Origin: Bradyrhizobium quebecense
GTDB lineage: Bacteria > Pseudomonadota > Alphaproteobacteria > Rhizobiales > Xanthobacteraceae
Direction: 5' to 3'
Length of the DNA stretch: 64,000 bases
NCBI RefSeq assembly: GCF_013373795.3
Contig: NZ_CP088022.1
Span: 6,448,001-6,512,000, forward strand
Shown here: piece by piece, positions 27,325-36,789 of the stretch
Layout of the letters: every line of letters begins with the position of its first letter
Position numbering within the stretch: position 1 is the stretch's first letter
The notes under the pieces: model-generated
What the model was told of the DNA's origin: nothing
Database searches by the model: none
The model's input: the letters and a program-made list of their open reading frames with translations, nothing else
Made by a program: the position numbers and the translations under genes

Positions 27325-28305
27325 ATGCCCGCTGCTGCCAAAGCTCCTGTGAAGACCAAAACCAAGTCCTCCGACGCCAAGCTGACCGCGCTGTTCCTCG
27401 ACATGCTCGCCGCGGAACAGGGCGCCGGCGTCAACACGCTCGACGCCTACCGGCGCGACCTCACCGACTTCTCCGATTATCTCGCCCATGCCGGCGCCGA
27501 TTTCGCCGGCGCCGACACTGAGACGCTGCGCGGCTACCTTGCCGACCTCGATACCAGAGGCTTCAAGTCGACGAGTGTGGCGCGGCGGCTGTCGGCGATG
27601 CGGCATCTCTATCGCTTCCTGCTCAACGAGCGGATCCGCGGCGACGATCCGGCCGCGATCCTGTCGGGGCCGAAGCGCGGTCGCGGCCTGCCCAAAGTGC
27701 TGTCGATTGCTGATGTCGACCGGATGCTGACCCGCGCCAAGGAGCTGACCCAGACCGACGTCTCGCCGGCGCAGCGGCTGCGCGCGCTGCGGCTGTATTG
27801 CCTGCTCGAGGTGCTCTACGCCACCGGGCTGCGCGTCTCCGAGCTGGTGTCGCTGCCGGTCTCCGCGGCGCGGCGCGATGCGCGGATGATCGTGGTGCGC
27901 GGCAAGGGCAACAAGGAGCGGCTGGTGCCGCTGAACGACGCTTCGCGCCAGGCGATGGCGGATTATCTCGCGGCGCTGGAGGTGATGCAGCCGAAGGCGA
28001 AGAAAACAGCGCCGTCGAAATGGCTGTTTCCGTCCTCCGGCGAGAGCGGCCACCTGACCCGGCAGCATTTCGCCCGCGACCTGAAGGAGCTCGCGGCCGC
28101 ATCCGGCCTGGCGCCGCGGCTGGTGTCTCCGCACGTGCTGCGCCACGCCTTCGCCAGCCACCTGCTGCACAACGGCGCGGACCTGCGCATCGTGCAGACC
28201 CTGCTCGGCCATACCGATATCTCCACCACCCAGATCTACACCCATGTGGTCGAGGAGCGGCTGAAGAGCCTGGTCCGCGACCTGCATCCGCTGGCGGAGA
28301 AGTAA
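27325..28305 (+). CDS. xerD: Site-specific tyrosine recombinase XerD
   Basis: 326 residues. XerC/XerD resolve chromosome dimers at dif under FtsK control. The catalytic set is visible: Arg in ATGLRVSEL, Lys in GKGNKER, His and Arg in SPHVLRHAFASHLL, His in LLGHTDIS, and the nucleophile Tyr in TTQIYTHV. An N-terminal SAM-like core-binding domain (about 20-110) precedes it. The adjacent accA and aroK genes are the usual neighbours, so this is the housekeeping recombinase, not an integrase of a mobile element. Confidence 0.95.
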   Translation: MPAAAKAPVKTKTKSSDAKLTALFLDMLAAEQGAGVNTLDAYRRDLTDFSDYLAHAGADFAGADTETLRGYLADLDTRGFKSTSVARRLSAMRHLYRFLLNERIRGDDPAAILSGPKRGRGLPKVLSIADVDRMLTRAKELTQTDVSPAQRLRALRLYCLLEVLYATGLRVSELVSLPVSAARRDARMIVVRGKGNKERLVPLNDASRQAMADYLAALEVMQPKAKKTAPSKWLFPSSGESGHLTRQHFARDLKELAAASGLAPRLVSPHVLRHAFASHLLHNGADLRIVQTLLGHTDISTTQIYTHVVEERLKSLVRDLHPLAEK

Positions 28306-28507
28306 GTCCGCCGCCCGCCAGACATCGATACCTTCACCTGATCCGCCTTGACTTCCGCGTCGTCTCCGCAGAAAGAGCGTCACCTGCCTGCGATCCCGAA
28401 GCGTGCATTCCGCCCGAATGCGCGTTAACCGATTGAAGTTACGAAACTTCTCTTGCCACCGCCAAAACCGCTTCGCCCCTCGCACTGTTCCTCCCTATAT
28501 TGAGTTG

Positions 28508-29470
28508 ATGCCCGACCCGATGCGCAGCTATCTCGACTTCGAAAAACCCGTCGCCGAGCTTGAATCCAAGATCGACGAGTTGCGTGCGCTTGCCGCGAGC
28601 GGCAGCGACATCGGCGACGAGGTCGCGCGGATCGAGGACAAGGCGGCGCAGGCCCTCACCGACCTCTATGCCAATCTGACGCCGTGGCAGAAGACGCTGG
28701 TGGCGCGGCATCCGCAGCGGCCGCACTTCACCGATTTCATCGGCGGCCTGATCACCGAATTCACCCCGATGGCCGGCGACCGCAAATTCGCCGACGACGA
28801 GGCTCTGATCGGCGGCTTCGGCCGCTTCCGCGGCGAGAGCATCTGCGTGGTCGGCCAGGAGAAGGGCGCCACCACCGATACCCGCATCAAGCACAATTTC
28901 GGCATGGCGCGTCCCGAGGGCTACCGCAAGGCGGTGCGCCTGATGGAGATGGCCGACCGCTTCGGCATCCCGGTGCTGTCGATCGTCGATTCCGCCGGCG
29001 CCTATCCCGGCATCGGCGCCGAGGAGCGCGGCCAGGCCGAGGCGATCGCGCGCTCGATCGACGCCTGCCTGTCGCTCGGCGTGCCCAACGTCGCGATCGT
29101 CACCGGCGAAGGCATGTCGGGCGGCGCCATCGCCATCACCACGGCCAACCGCGTCCTGATGATGGAGCACGCGATCTACAGTGTGATCTCGCCGGAGGCG
29201 GCGTCCTCGATCCTGTGGCGCGACGGCACCAAGGCGCAGGAAGCCGCCAACAGCATGAAGATCACCGCGCAGGACATGCTGCGCTTCGGCGTGATCGACC
29301 AGATCCTGAAAGAGCCCTCCGGCGGCGCTCATCGCGACCCCGCCGCGATGATCACGATCACAGGCGATGCGATCGCCCAGGCGTTCAACGACCTACGAAA
29401 TCTTGATCCGGACGCGATTCGCAAACAGCGGCGGCAGAAGTTCCTGGATATCGGCCGCAAGCTGGGCTGA
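28508..29470 (+). CDS. accA: Acetyl-CoA carboxylase carboxyltransferase subunit alpha
   Basis: 320 residues from ATG 28508, the usual length. Begins MPDPMRSYLDFEKPVAELE and contains GYRKAVRLMEMADRFGIPV, DSAGAYPGIGAEERGQAEAI and GEGMSGGAIAI, the carboxybiotin/CoA-binding core. With AccD it transfers CO2 from biotin to acetyl-CoA, giving malonyl-CoA for fatty-acid synthesis. Confidence 0.97.
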   Translation: MPDPMRSYLDFEKPVAELESKIDELRALAASGSDIGDEVARIEDKAAQALTDLYANLTPWQKTLVARHPQRPHFTDFIGGLITEFTPMAGDRKFADDEALIGGFGRFRGESICVVGQEKGATTDTRIKHNFGMARPEGYRKAVRLMEMADRFGIPVLSIVDSAGAYPGIGAEERGQAEAIARSIDACLSLGVPNVAIVTGEGMSGGAIAITTANRVLMMEHAIYSVISPEAASSILWRDGTKAQEAANSMKITAQDMLRFGVIDQILKEPSGGAHRDPAAMITITGDAIAQAFNDLRNLDPDAIRKQRRQKFLDIGRKLG

Positions 29471-29633
29471 GGCGCCCAAACCGCCGGATTTTTCAACCAA
29501 ATCAGCCGATTTTGCCGTAATTGGGCCCCGAGCCGGGTCTTTAACGTTCCTTGAACCATGCCTGCTACCGTGAAGGCTGTCAGCCTCGGTTCAGGTTGCG
29601 AGCAGGGGTGGTCGAAGGCTAATATTTTACACA

Positions 29634-31157
29634 ATGGCTTCAGGGCATATTCGCCGTGTTGGGGTCGCGAAAATCGCCCGGTGGGTGTGGAGCTCGGACT
29701 TGACTCATCGCACGCTCGTACGCGCGCTTCTGACTTCGGCGGTCCTCGCCGCGGGTGTCATGCTCGCCGGCTGTGACAGCGACCAGATCTCGCTCGCCCA
29801 GAACGCCAAGGCCAACCAGCCAGTCCCGCCGAAGCTCGTCGCTGCCATGACCGAGAAGGACATGGACATGCAGTCGCCGATCCTGGTGCGGCTGTTCAAG
29901 CAGGAGGCCGAGCTCGAGGTCTGGAAGCAGACCCGCTCCGGCCAGTTTGCGCTGCTCAAGACCTATCCGATCTGCCGCTGGTCGGGCGATCTCGGCCCGA
30001 AGGTCCGCGAAGGCGACCGCCAGGCGCCCGAGGGATTCTACTCGATCAATCCGAGCCAGATGAACCCGCAGTCGGCCTATTATCTGTCGTTCAACACCGG
30101 CTACCCCAACGCGTTCGACAAGGCGCTCGGCCGCACCGGCTCGCAGCTGATGGTGCACGGCGACTGCTCCTCGCGCGGCTGCTACGCGATGACCGACGAG
30201 CAGATCGCGGAAATCTATTCGCTCGGCCGCGAGTCGTTCTTCGGCGGCCAGAAGGCGTTCCAGCTGCAGGCCTACCCGTTCCGGATGACGCCGGTGAACA
30301 TGGCCAAGCACCGCAACAATCCGAACATGCCCTTCTGGAAGATGATCAAGGAAGGCTATGATCATTTCGAGGTGACGAAGCAGGAGCCGAGGGTCGACTT
30401 CTGCGAGAAGAAGTACGTGTTCGATGCGGTCAAGGCCCCGAACGCAACGCGCGATCCGGTGTTCGACGCCTCCGCGAAGTGCCCGGCCTATGTGATCCCC
30501 GAGGAGATCGCGAGCGCCGTGCGCGAGAAGGAGCAGCAGGACGCCGCCGAGACCACCAAGCTGGTGTCCAAGGGCACGCCCGTGGCGCGCCTCAACACCG
30601 GCATCGACGGCGGCATGAACGCGATCTTCGCCTCGAAGATTCCGGAAGGAAACACCGGTCTGTCCGAAGGCGGCGACAGCCAGGCGCTGCAATCGATGTC
30701 GCTGGCGCGCGCGCCCGGCACGATCCCCGGCACGGTCAATCCGCCCAAACCCAATCTCGCGGTCCAGCAGGAAGAGCCTGTGGTAGCGACGACGTCGTCG
30801 ACTGCCCGCGTCGCCTCGGCGAACACGACCGACAAATCCGAAGGTTTCTTCTCCAGCTTTGCCCAGAAGGTCGGCATCGGCGGCACCGCCGACGCCAGCA
30901 AGACCACCGCACCGCCGCCGGCTCCGGTCGCTGCCGCACCGGCCAAGCCGAAGGTCGCCGAGGCCAAGCCGCAATCGGTGGTTCGCGTCGCCCCCAAGGT
31001 GGAGCCGAAGCAGGCCGCCAAGCCCGCGCCGAAGCCGCAGGCAACCAACACTGCGGCCGCCGCGCCGGCCCCCGCGGCATCGTCGACCCAACTCGCCGGC
31101 TCCGCGCCGGTCGTGCAGACCAACTCGTTCGACACCCGCTTCTCCGCGGTGAAGTAA
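29634..31157 (+). CDS. L,D-transpeptidase family lipoprotein (YafK-like)
   Basis: 507 residues. A lipobox LAGC (Cys47) follows a hydrophobic signal, so the protein is probably membrane-anchored in the periplasm. The catalytic motif HGDCSSRGC, near residue 180, is the HxxxxS(H/R)GC of YkuD-type L,D-transpeptidases, and YPICRWSGDLGPKVREGDRQ is typical of the YafK/DpaA branch that cleaves or forms peptidoglycan-protein links. The last 130 residues are Ala/Pro/Lys-rich and probably a disordered wall-spanning tail. Confidence 0.88.
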   Translation: MASGHIRRVGVAKIARWVWSSDLTHRTLVRALLTSAVLAAGVMLAGCDSDQISLAQNAKANQPVPPKLVAAMTEKDMDMQSPILVRLFKQEAELEVWKQTRSGQFALLKTYPICRWSGDLGPKVREGDRQAPEGFYSINPSQMNPQSAYYLSFNTGYPNAFDKALGRTGSQLMVHGDCSSRGCYAMTDEQIAEIYSLGRESFFGGQKAFQLQAYPFRMTPVNMAKHRNNPNMPFWKMIKEGYDHFEVTKQEPRVDFCEKKYVFDAVKAPNATRDPVFDASAKCPAYVIPEEIASAVREKEQQDAAETTKLVSKGTPVARLNTGIDGGMNAIFASKIPEGNTGLSEGGDSQALQSMSLARAPGTIPGTVNPPKPNLAVQQEEPVVATTSSTARVASANTTDKSEGFFSSFAQKVGIGGTADASKTTAPPPAPVAAAPAKPKVAEAKPQSVVRVAPKVEPKQAAKPAPKPQATNTAAAAPAPAASSTQLAGSAPVVQTNSFDTRFSAVK

Positions 31158-31491
31158 GCGCGGCCGGCTTGCGCCGCGGCGCTCGTCGTCTCCAATCAAC
31201 ACTTCGAACAGCACAAGGTGTCGTCCCTGCGAAAGCAGGGACCCCTAACCACAGGGCCGTGTTGTTGAAGCGCGCCGTGGCCGCAGCTTTTCAAGACAAT
31301 TCGCATTCGTGGTTATGGGGTCCCGGCTCAAGACCGGGACGACCGAATGTGTTGCTCGGCCATTGGGTCGCAGTTCCGCATTCTCGCGACATGCCCTCTC
31401 AATCATAGCCGCCCTTCGCCACCACATTCCTCTTGCCAACCACGCGTGGATGATCACCAGATCATGCACGGGGCACAGCCGGGAGATTGCG
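31158..31491. other. Intergenic region with family C repeat
   Basis: 334 bp between the L,D-transpeptidase and NTF2-like genes. It holds repeat C2 (31220-31343); the remainder has no recognisable gene. Confidence 0.5.
31220..31343. repeat. Dispersed intergenic repeat, family C (copy 2)
   Basis: Outer arms GTCGTCCCTGCGAAAGCAGG and GGCTCAAGACCGGGACGAC with GGTTATGGGGTCCC inside. Same family as 22009-22127 and 51181-51298. Confidence 0.7.
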
Positions 31492-31887
31492 ATGGATGAT
31501 CGGGCCATACGCACGGCGCTGCAGCGCCATTGGGAGGCGTCGGACGCGAGCGATTTCGAGCGCGAGCACGAGATCTATCGCGAGGATGCAGTGCTCGACT
31601 ATCCGCAATCGGGCGAGCGGATCCGTGGCCGGCGCAACATTCAGCAGAGCCGGACGGTTCAGCCGAACAAGAAGCGCTTCACGGTCCAGCGCATGATGGG
31701 TAGCGGCGATCTCTGGATCACCGAATTCGTGCTGACCTATGACGGCATACCGTCTTACACGGTGAGCATCATGGAGTTCCGCGACGGTTTGGTCGCCCAC
31801 GAAACGCAGTACTTCGCTGACAGGTTTGAGCCGTCACCCTCGCGCGCGCACCTTATCGAACACGTCGGCGGACCGTCGTCGCGTTGA
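31492..31887 (+). CDS. NTF2-like (SnoaL) family protein
   Basis: 131 residues from ATG 31492, preceded by GGGAG. The pattern HWEASDASDFEREHEIYRED then VLDYPQSGERIRGRRNI and a C-terminal HETQYFADRFEP is that of small cone-shaped SnoaL/NTF2 proteins. No catalytic function can be assigned. Confidence 0.82.
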   Translation: MDDRAIRTALQRHWEASDASDFEREHEIYREDAVLDYPQSGERIRGRRNIQQSRTVQPNKKRFTVQRMMGSGDLWITEFVLTYDGIPSYTVSIMEFRDGLVAHETQYFADRFEPSPSRAHLIEHVGGPSSR

Positions 31888-31919
31888 TCAACAAGAAGAT
31901 CTGCGTCGGCCGGTGACTG

Positions 31920-32150
31920 TTACATGCCGTGACTTTCGAAAACCTTCTTGCAGCTTGAGCTCAAGCTGGCTCGCTTCATCTGAAGGCAGTTCTGCACGGC
32001 GCCGTCATTGCCGAGGTCCTTGCGGCAGAAACGCTGTGCGTCGCGCGAGCATGCGGATTGTTCGGACTTGGTGCCGGCATGCTGCGCCAGCGCGGTACCG
32101 CCGCTCATCACGGCAGCGGCACAAAGGGCTATGATCGAAAGATAACGCAT
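31920..32150 (-). CDS. Small secreted Cys-rich repeat protein
   Basis: 76 residues. A signal peptide (cleavage after GGTALA) precedes a mature chain with four Cys in the pattern CSRDAQRFC ... CLQMKRASLSSSC. This matches the short cysteine-rich repeat family (PF00839-like) found in alphaproteobacterial periplasmic proteins. Function unknown. Divergent from the PAP2 gene. Confidence 0.72.
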   Translation of the reverse strand: MRYLSIIALCAAAVMSGGTALAQHAGTKSEQSACSRDAQRFCRKDLGNDGAVQNCLQMKRASLSSSCKKVFESHGM

Positions 32151-32265
32151 CGGTGAATTCCTCCCGCTGCCCAACGGCAGCCGGGGCTCTTCGTTCCCTG
32201 GGGAACGAAGATCGAACTGCCGTTGGCTCCTCCGTGGACCTCGCCCACACGCCCGATTAGGACCC

Positions 32266-32937
32266 ATGCCGTGGTTGGCGCGTTGGAAAGGAACCCGGCT
32301 TTGGAGGACCATGCGTACCGCAGTCGCACTTCGAGCACGCCGCCTTCCAGGCGCACCAACCTTCCCGATGACCATCCGCCCGACCGACGCGGACGTCATG
32401 ATCGCGCATGCGATCGCCCGCAACACCGCGCCTGCTCCAGAGCAAATTGCCCGCGGGCTGACCTGGGGCGCCGACGAAAAGGTGCTGCTCGTTCTCGCCA
32501 CCGCGGGCTGGCTCGCCTCGCGCGGGCGCGGCGCAGCGCTGGAACGCGCCGGCAATCATGCGCTACTGGTGACGGTCGCGGCGTCGCTGCTGCCGCACAG
32601 CTTGAAGTTGCTGTTCAACCAGACCCGCCCCGACCGTCTGACCGTGGTTAGCCACCTCAACGGCGTCTCGATCTCCGGCAAGCGTGAAGACGCCTTTCCC
32701 TCCGGCCACGCACTGCATATGGGCGCGCTGGCGTCGGCGGCCGCGACGCTGCCCGCCAGCGCTCGCCGCATAATTCAGGGGCTTGCGGTCGGCCTTTCGC
32801 TGACGCGCATTGTCGTTCTCGCACACTGGACAAGCGACGTGATCGCAGGATTCGCGCTCGGCGCGGGTCTCGAGCGGCTGCTGCGATTGTGGACCGGCTA
32901 TCCGGTCGATGGTCCGCAGCGGAGCAAGGCTCGATGA
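32266..32937 (+). CDS. PAP2-family phosphatase
   Basis: 223 residues from ATG 32266 with TAGGA 6 bp before; ATG 32368 is an alternative. The three PAP2 motifs are KLLFNQTRPD, FPSGHA and LTRIVVLAHWTSDV (the usual SR is TR in the third). Hydrophobic helices flank them. Such enzymes dephosphorylate phosphatidate or undecaprenyl diphosphate at the membrane. The stop overlaps the ATG of the next gene by 4 bp. Confidence 0.88.
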   Translation: MPWLARWKGTRLWRTMRTAVALRARRLPGAPTFPMTIRPTDADVMIAHAIARNTAPAPEQIARGLTWGADEKVLLVLATAGWLASRGRGAALERAGNHALLVTVAASLLPHSLKLLFNQTRPDRLTVVSHLNGVSISGKREDAFPSGHALHMGALASAAATLPASARRIIQGLAVGLSLTRIVVLAHWTSDVIAGFALGAGLERLLRLWTGYPVDGPQRSKAR

Positions 32938-33278
32938 CCGAATATGTCATCCGCTTTCTCTTGGGCGGGGCCGTCGTATCGGCCTTCGCGATGCTGGGTG
33001 ACGTTCTGCGCCCGAAGAGCTTCGCCGGCCTGTTCGGCGCGGCGCCTTCCGTTGCGCTCGCCACGCTCGGCATCGCCGTGTACCAGCACGGCGCCGAATA
33101 CGCCGCCCTGCAGAGCCGCGCGATGATCGCCGGCGCACTCGCGCTCGCCGTCTATAGCTTCGTGGTCTGCCAACTGCTGATTCGTACCAGGTTCGCAATC
33201 CCTGCAACATCGCTGTCGCTTGCCGTCTGGCTGACGATCGTGTTCGGCCTGCTGGCCCTTGCCGGAGGGCAAGCATGA
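32934..33278 (+). CDS. DUF3147-type membrane protein
   Basis: 114 residues with four membrane helices and the N-terminus MTEYVIRFLLGGAVVSAFAM typical of DUF3147 proteins. Function unknown. ATGA overlaps join it to the PAP2 gene before and to the interrupted related gene after it, so the three form one translationally coupled unit. Confidence 0.8.
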   Translation: MTEYVIRFLLGGAVVSAFAMLGDVLRPKSFAGLFGAAPSVALATLGIAVYQHGAEYAALQSRAMIAGALALAVYSFVVCQLLIRTRFAIPATSLSLAVWLTIVFGLLALAGGQA

Positions 33279-33763
33279 CGCCGGTCCGCTTCTCACCGTC
33301 GGCGCTGAGAGAGGGCAGCTGAAGCGAATATCTGATCCGCTTCGTGCTTGGCGGCGGCGCGACGGTCTTCACCGGGCTAATCAGCAGCTATTGCGGCGCG
33401 TATATCGGCGGCGCCTTTCTTGCACTTCCCGCCATTTTCTGCGCCAGCGCAACCCTGATCGAGAAGCATGAGATCCGCCGCAAGCGACAAGCGGGTTTTG
33501 AGGGGGTGCGGCGCGGCCAGCAAGCCGCCGCGCTCGATGCCGCGGGCGCGGCGCTGGGCGCGATCGGCATGCTGGCGTTTGCGATTGTGTTCTCGCTGAC
33601 GGTGGATCGCAGCGTCCCAGCCGCCTTCATCGCCGCATCGCTTGCCTGGCTGAGTTGCTCGGTCGCTGCCTGGTATGCGCGTCGCAAGATGCGATCAGTG
33701 CGACGGACGCGGACGCAGGGAAACGACCCTGTCCGGCGCAAGCCTGACCGCATCGTGCACTGA
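33275..33763 (+). pseudogene. Second DUF3147-like membrane gene, interrupted by in-frame TGA
   Basis: From the ATG at 33275, which overlaps the previous stop, the frame reads 15 codons, then TGA at 33320-33322, then continues open as SEYLIRFVLGGGATVFTGLI to the stop at 33763. The stretch after the TGA matches the start of the preceding paralogue (EYVIRFLLGGAVVSAFAM), so the stop lies inside the normal coding region and probably replaces a Trp codon. The rest (ATLIEKHEIRRKRQAGF, ALDAAGAALGAIGM) is well preserved. A GTG at 33344 could restart translation without the first helix. Recent nonsense mutation, or a sequencing error, are the explanations. Confidence 0.6.
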
Positions 33764-34239
33764 ACCTGGCAAGAACGGGGCAGAGCAATCGGTTGGACAT
33801 TGAACTTCATTTTTGATCGATGACGACCGACATTGCGTCGGCGTCCGGTGCGCGGTCATTCGCGATCGCTTCAACCGTCTCGACGACACGTCGTCGCGCA
33901 GCACGGTCCCGGATCGAGCGAAAGGCCCGAAGGAGCCGGAATGTATCCGCCGCATCTTCCGCCTGCCGTTCTTTCGTCAAGACTGTCCCCGCACGATAGC
34001 CGATCCAACGAATGCAAAAATCCGTTGCGGCTCCAGGACGCAACCGGAAGCCCGTTGGCAATTCAGCACGTCCTCGCCGGGTCTGCGTTGACCTTTGTCA
34101 AGATAACGAACGCTCGTGGCGGCTATGGCCCTCACAGGCCGGAACGGTCAGAGCCAGGCCAGGGATAGCGCCGCCCCTTGCGAGCCGGAGCCGCGATCCC
34201 GACAATCCAGGAAGGGTTCCAGGCCCCGTTCGCTGGCGG
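33764..34239. other. Intergenic region with a possible regulator fragment
   Basis: 476 bp between the broken DUF3147-like gene and the ABC operon end. Only the minus-strand frame listed separately (33807-34061) has protein character. No terminator of good quality was found for the ABC operon. Confidence 0.4.
33807..34061 (-). pseudogene. Possible C-terminal fragment of an XRE-type regulator
   Basis: 84-codon frame whose middle, LLRAFRSIRDRAARRRVVETVEAIA, resembles the C-terminal tail common to small alphaproteobacterial HTH regulators. No helix-turn-helix precedes it, and the first 35 residues look random. Could also be an uncharacterised small protein. Confidence 0.3.
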
Positions 34240-34941
34240 CTACGGCGCCAGATACCGCAGCAGTTCCGGATCGCTTCGCACTTCGCTCGCACCGCCCTGC
34301 AGCGCGACGCGGCCGCGGTCCAGCACATAGGCATAGTCGGCGACGCGCAGCGCGAGGTCGAGATGCTGCTCGACGATCACGACCGAGATGCTCTTGGCGA
34401 GTTCGATCAGCCGCTCGGTGATCTCCTCGATCACGCCGATCCAGACGCCTTCGGTCGGCTCGTCCAACAGCAGCAGTTTCGGATTGCCGAGCATGGCGCG
34501 GCCGATCGCCAGCATCTTGCGCTCGCCGCCGGACAGCGTGCCGGCCGGCTGGTCGAGGCGCTGGCCGAGCTTGGGGAAGATCTCGAGCACGCGATCGACC
34601 GCGCTCGTATCGGAATTGGTCAGCGAGCCGACGGCGAGGTTGTCGCGCACCGACAGGCGGGCGAACACCGAATGCTCCTGCGGCACATAGCCGATGCCGG
34701 AGCGCACGCGCTCCTCGGTGCGGCGGCGGGTGATGTCGCGGCCGTCGAAGAACAGTTCGCCCTGCGAGCTCGCGAGCTCGCCGACGATGGTCTTCATCAG
34801 CGTGGTCTTGCCGGCGCCGTTGCGGCCGAGCACGGCGACGCCCCCGCGCCAGGGAATGCCGATGTTGACATCGAACAGGACCTGGCTGCGGCCATAACCG
34901 GCATCGAGATGCCGGATATCGAGGAAGGACTGGTCAGGCAC
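34240..34941 (-). CDS. ABC transporter ATP-binding protein (LivF/UrtE type)
   Basis: 233 residues from GTG 34941. Walker A GRNGAGKTT, signature LSGGERKMLAIGRAM, Walker B LLLLDEPTEG and the switch His in VEQHLD are intact. Belongs to the branched-chain amino acid / urea / amide importer class. The start overlaps the upstream ATPase gene by 8 bp. Last gene of the amidase operon; energises uptake together with the other ATPase. Confidence 0.93.
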   Translation of the reverse strand: MPDQSFLDIRHLDAGYGRSQVLFDVNIGIPWRGGVAVLGRNGAGKTTLMKTIVGELASSQGELFFDGRDITRRRTEERVRSGIGYVPQEHSVFARLSVRDNLAVGSLTNSDTSAVDRVLEIFPKLGQRLDQPAGTLSGGERKMLAIGRAMLGNPKLLLLDEPTEGVWIGVIEEITERLIELAKSISVVIVEQHLDLALRVADYAYVLDRGRVALQGGASEVRSDPELLRYLAP

Positions 34942-35668
34942 GGCGAAGATAAATCTCCTGGACGTTTCTGTTGGCCTGGATTTCCGCGACCGTACCCGAC
35001 GCCAGCACCTTGCCCTGGTCGAGCACGGTGAGGCGGTCGCAGATGTCGCGGATGAAATCGAGGTCGTGTTCGACGATGACGAGCGAGCAATGCTGCTTGA
35101 TCGGCTGCAACAGCTCGCCGGTGACGCGGCGCTCCTCGAGGCTCATGCCGCCGGTCGGCTCGTCCAGCAGCAACAGCCGCGGCTTGCCGGCGAGCGCCAT
35201 CGCGATCTCGAGCCATTGCTGCTGGCCGTGCGACAGTGCCGCTGCGGCGTCATACGCTCGATCGGCGAGACGGAACTGGGTCAGCATCGTCATCACCTGA
35301 TCGTGCAGCCTGTTGCGGGTGCGCGACAGCACGAGATCGAACAGCGACGAATGCGCCTGCAGCGCCAGCAGGATGTTGTCGTACAGCGTCAGCGTCGGCA
35401 GCACCGAGGTGATCTGGAACTTCAGGCTCATGCCGGCGCGGGCGCGCTCGGTCGGCGTGAACGCCGTGATGTCGGTGTTGACGAACGAAACCTTGCCCGT
35501 GGTCGGCACCTCGGCGCCGGCGACGCATTTCATCAGCGTGCTCTTGCCCGAGCCGTTGGGACCGATCAGGCCGTGAAACTCGTTCTCGCCGACGGTCAGC
35601 GCCGCACCGTCGAGCGCGGTGAGCTTGCCGTACACCTTGCTGATTCCTGATGCCTCAAGGAGCGGCAT
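34934..35668 (-). CDS. ABC transporter ATP-binding protein (LivG/UrtD type)
   Basis: 244 residues. Walker A GPNGSGKST, the signature region ALSHGQQQWLEIAMAL (the HGQQQWLEI form is characteristic of UrtD-like subunits), Walker B LLLLDEPTGGMS and VEHDLDFI. Overlaps the upstream permease gene by 14 bp. The UrtD-like signature favours urea or short amides over amino acids as substrate, but that is inference. Confidence 0.93.
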   Translation of the reverse strand: MPLLEASGISKVYGKLTALDGAALTVGENEFHGLIGPNGSGKSTLMKCVAGAEVPTTGKVSFVNTDITAFTPTERARAGMSLKFQITSVLPTLTLYDNILLALQAHSSLFDLVLSRTRNRLHDQVMTMLTQFRLADRAYDAAAALSHGQQQWLEIAMALAGKPRLLLLDEPTGGMSLEERRVTGELLQPIKQHCSLVIVEHDLDFIRDICDRLTVLDQGKVLASGTVAEIQANRNVQEIYLRRA

Positions 35669-36782
35669 TGCCGGTCTCCTTTGGCTTTGGCGCCTTGTTT
35701 GGTCCCTTCTTGTTTGTTCCCTTGCCGAAGCTGCCGACCCGCTCGCGCTCGCCGAGCACGAAGGAGACCAGCCCGAGCGGACGGAACATGATCACGAGCA
35801 ACAGCAGCACGCCGAGGATGATCGGCCAGACGTCGCGGTAATTGTCCGACAGCCAGAAGCTGACGCCCTCGATGATCACGGTGCCGATCACGGCGCCGAT
35901 CAGCGTGCCGGAGCCGCCGAACAAGACGTAGAGCACGACCTGGGTCGAGAACACGACGCCCAGCATGTTGGGCCAGACAAATCCTTCGTGGAAGGCATAG
36001 AGGCTGCCGGCGAGACCGGCGATGGTGCCGCCGACCGCGAAGATGATCGCCTTCAGATGCTGCGCCTTGTAGCCGAAGAAGGCGATGCGCTGCTCGTTCT
36101 CGCGCAGGCCGGCGAGCGCGAGGCCAAATTGCGAGCGGACCAGGAAGCGGCAGAGCAGATAGACGACCACGAGGATGCCGAGCACCATGTAGTAGTAGAC
36201 CGGCCCCTCCTCGAATTCGTAGCTGCCGAGCGTGAGCGGCGGGATCGACGGGATGCCGTTCTGGCCGCCGAGATAGTACCAGCCGCGCGCCAGCCGGTCC
36301 GCCGCATAGGAGCCGGTCAGGGTGCCGAGCGAGACGAAGATCACGCTCGAGGGATAGCGCCCGAGCAGCAGGAAGCCGCCGAGCAGCAGCGCCGCCGTGA
36401 GGCCGATCAGCATGCCGGCAGGCAGGATCAGAAGGATCGAGGTGACGTTGAGGTCGCGCGCCATCAGCGCAACGCCGTAGCCGGCGGCGCCGAAGAACAG
36501 CGCCTGGCCGAAGCTCATGATGCCGGCATAGCCCCACACCAGGTCGAACGACAGCGCGAACAGCGCGAGGATCACCACGCGGGTGGCGAACACCGTGAGA
36601 TAATCCTGCAGCACCCATGGCAAGACCAGTGCGATCAAGAGCACCAGCCCTTCCACGATCGGCAGGACCTTCCATCCTGCCGATGCCCGTCCCGCCGGCG
36701 CACTCGCGGCCGGTGCACCTTCACCCGTCACGACATCCGGTCCCTCACCGATGCGTGCGACGGCCTCTCTTGCTCCACCCAT
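35655..36782 (-). CDS. ABC transporter permease (LivM/UrtC type)
   Basis: 375 residues from ATG 36782 (7 bp after the binding-protein gene); the frame is open further upstream into that gene but without support. About nine membrane helices, with GYAGIMSFGQALFFGAAGYG and GLRENEQRIAFFGYKAQHLKA, the LivM/UrtC signatures. The C-terminal 30 residues are Lys/Gly/Pro-rich. Confidence 0.93.
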   Translation of the reverse strand: MGGAREAVARIGEGPDVVTGEGAPAASAPAGRASAGWKVLPIVEGLVLLIALVLPWVLQDYLTVFATRVVILALFALSFDLVWGYAGIMSFGQALFFGAAGYGVALMARDLNVTSILLILPAGMLIGLTAALLLGGFLLLGRYPSSVIFVSLGTLTGSYAADRLARGWYYLGGQNGIPSIPPLTLGSYEFEEGPVYYYMVLGILVVVYLLCRFLVRSQFGLALAGLRENEQRIAFFGYKAQHLKAIIFAVGGTIAGLAGSLYAFHEGFVWPNMLGVVFSTQVVLYVLFGGSGTLIGAVIGTVIIEGVSFWLSDNYRDVWPIILGVLLLLVIMFRPLGLVSFVLGERERVGSFGKGTNKKGPNKAPKPKETGNAAP

Positions 36783-36789
36783 TGATTGC

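Noticed and set aside
27325..28305. Tyrosine recombinase as a sign of a genomic island
   Set aside because: Sequence and neighbours (accA, aroK) identify it as housekeeping XerD; no tRNA, attachment site or cargo is nearby.
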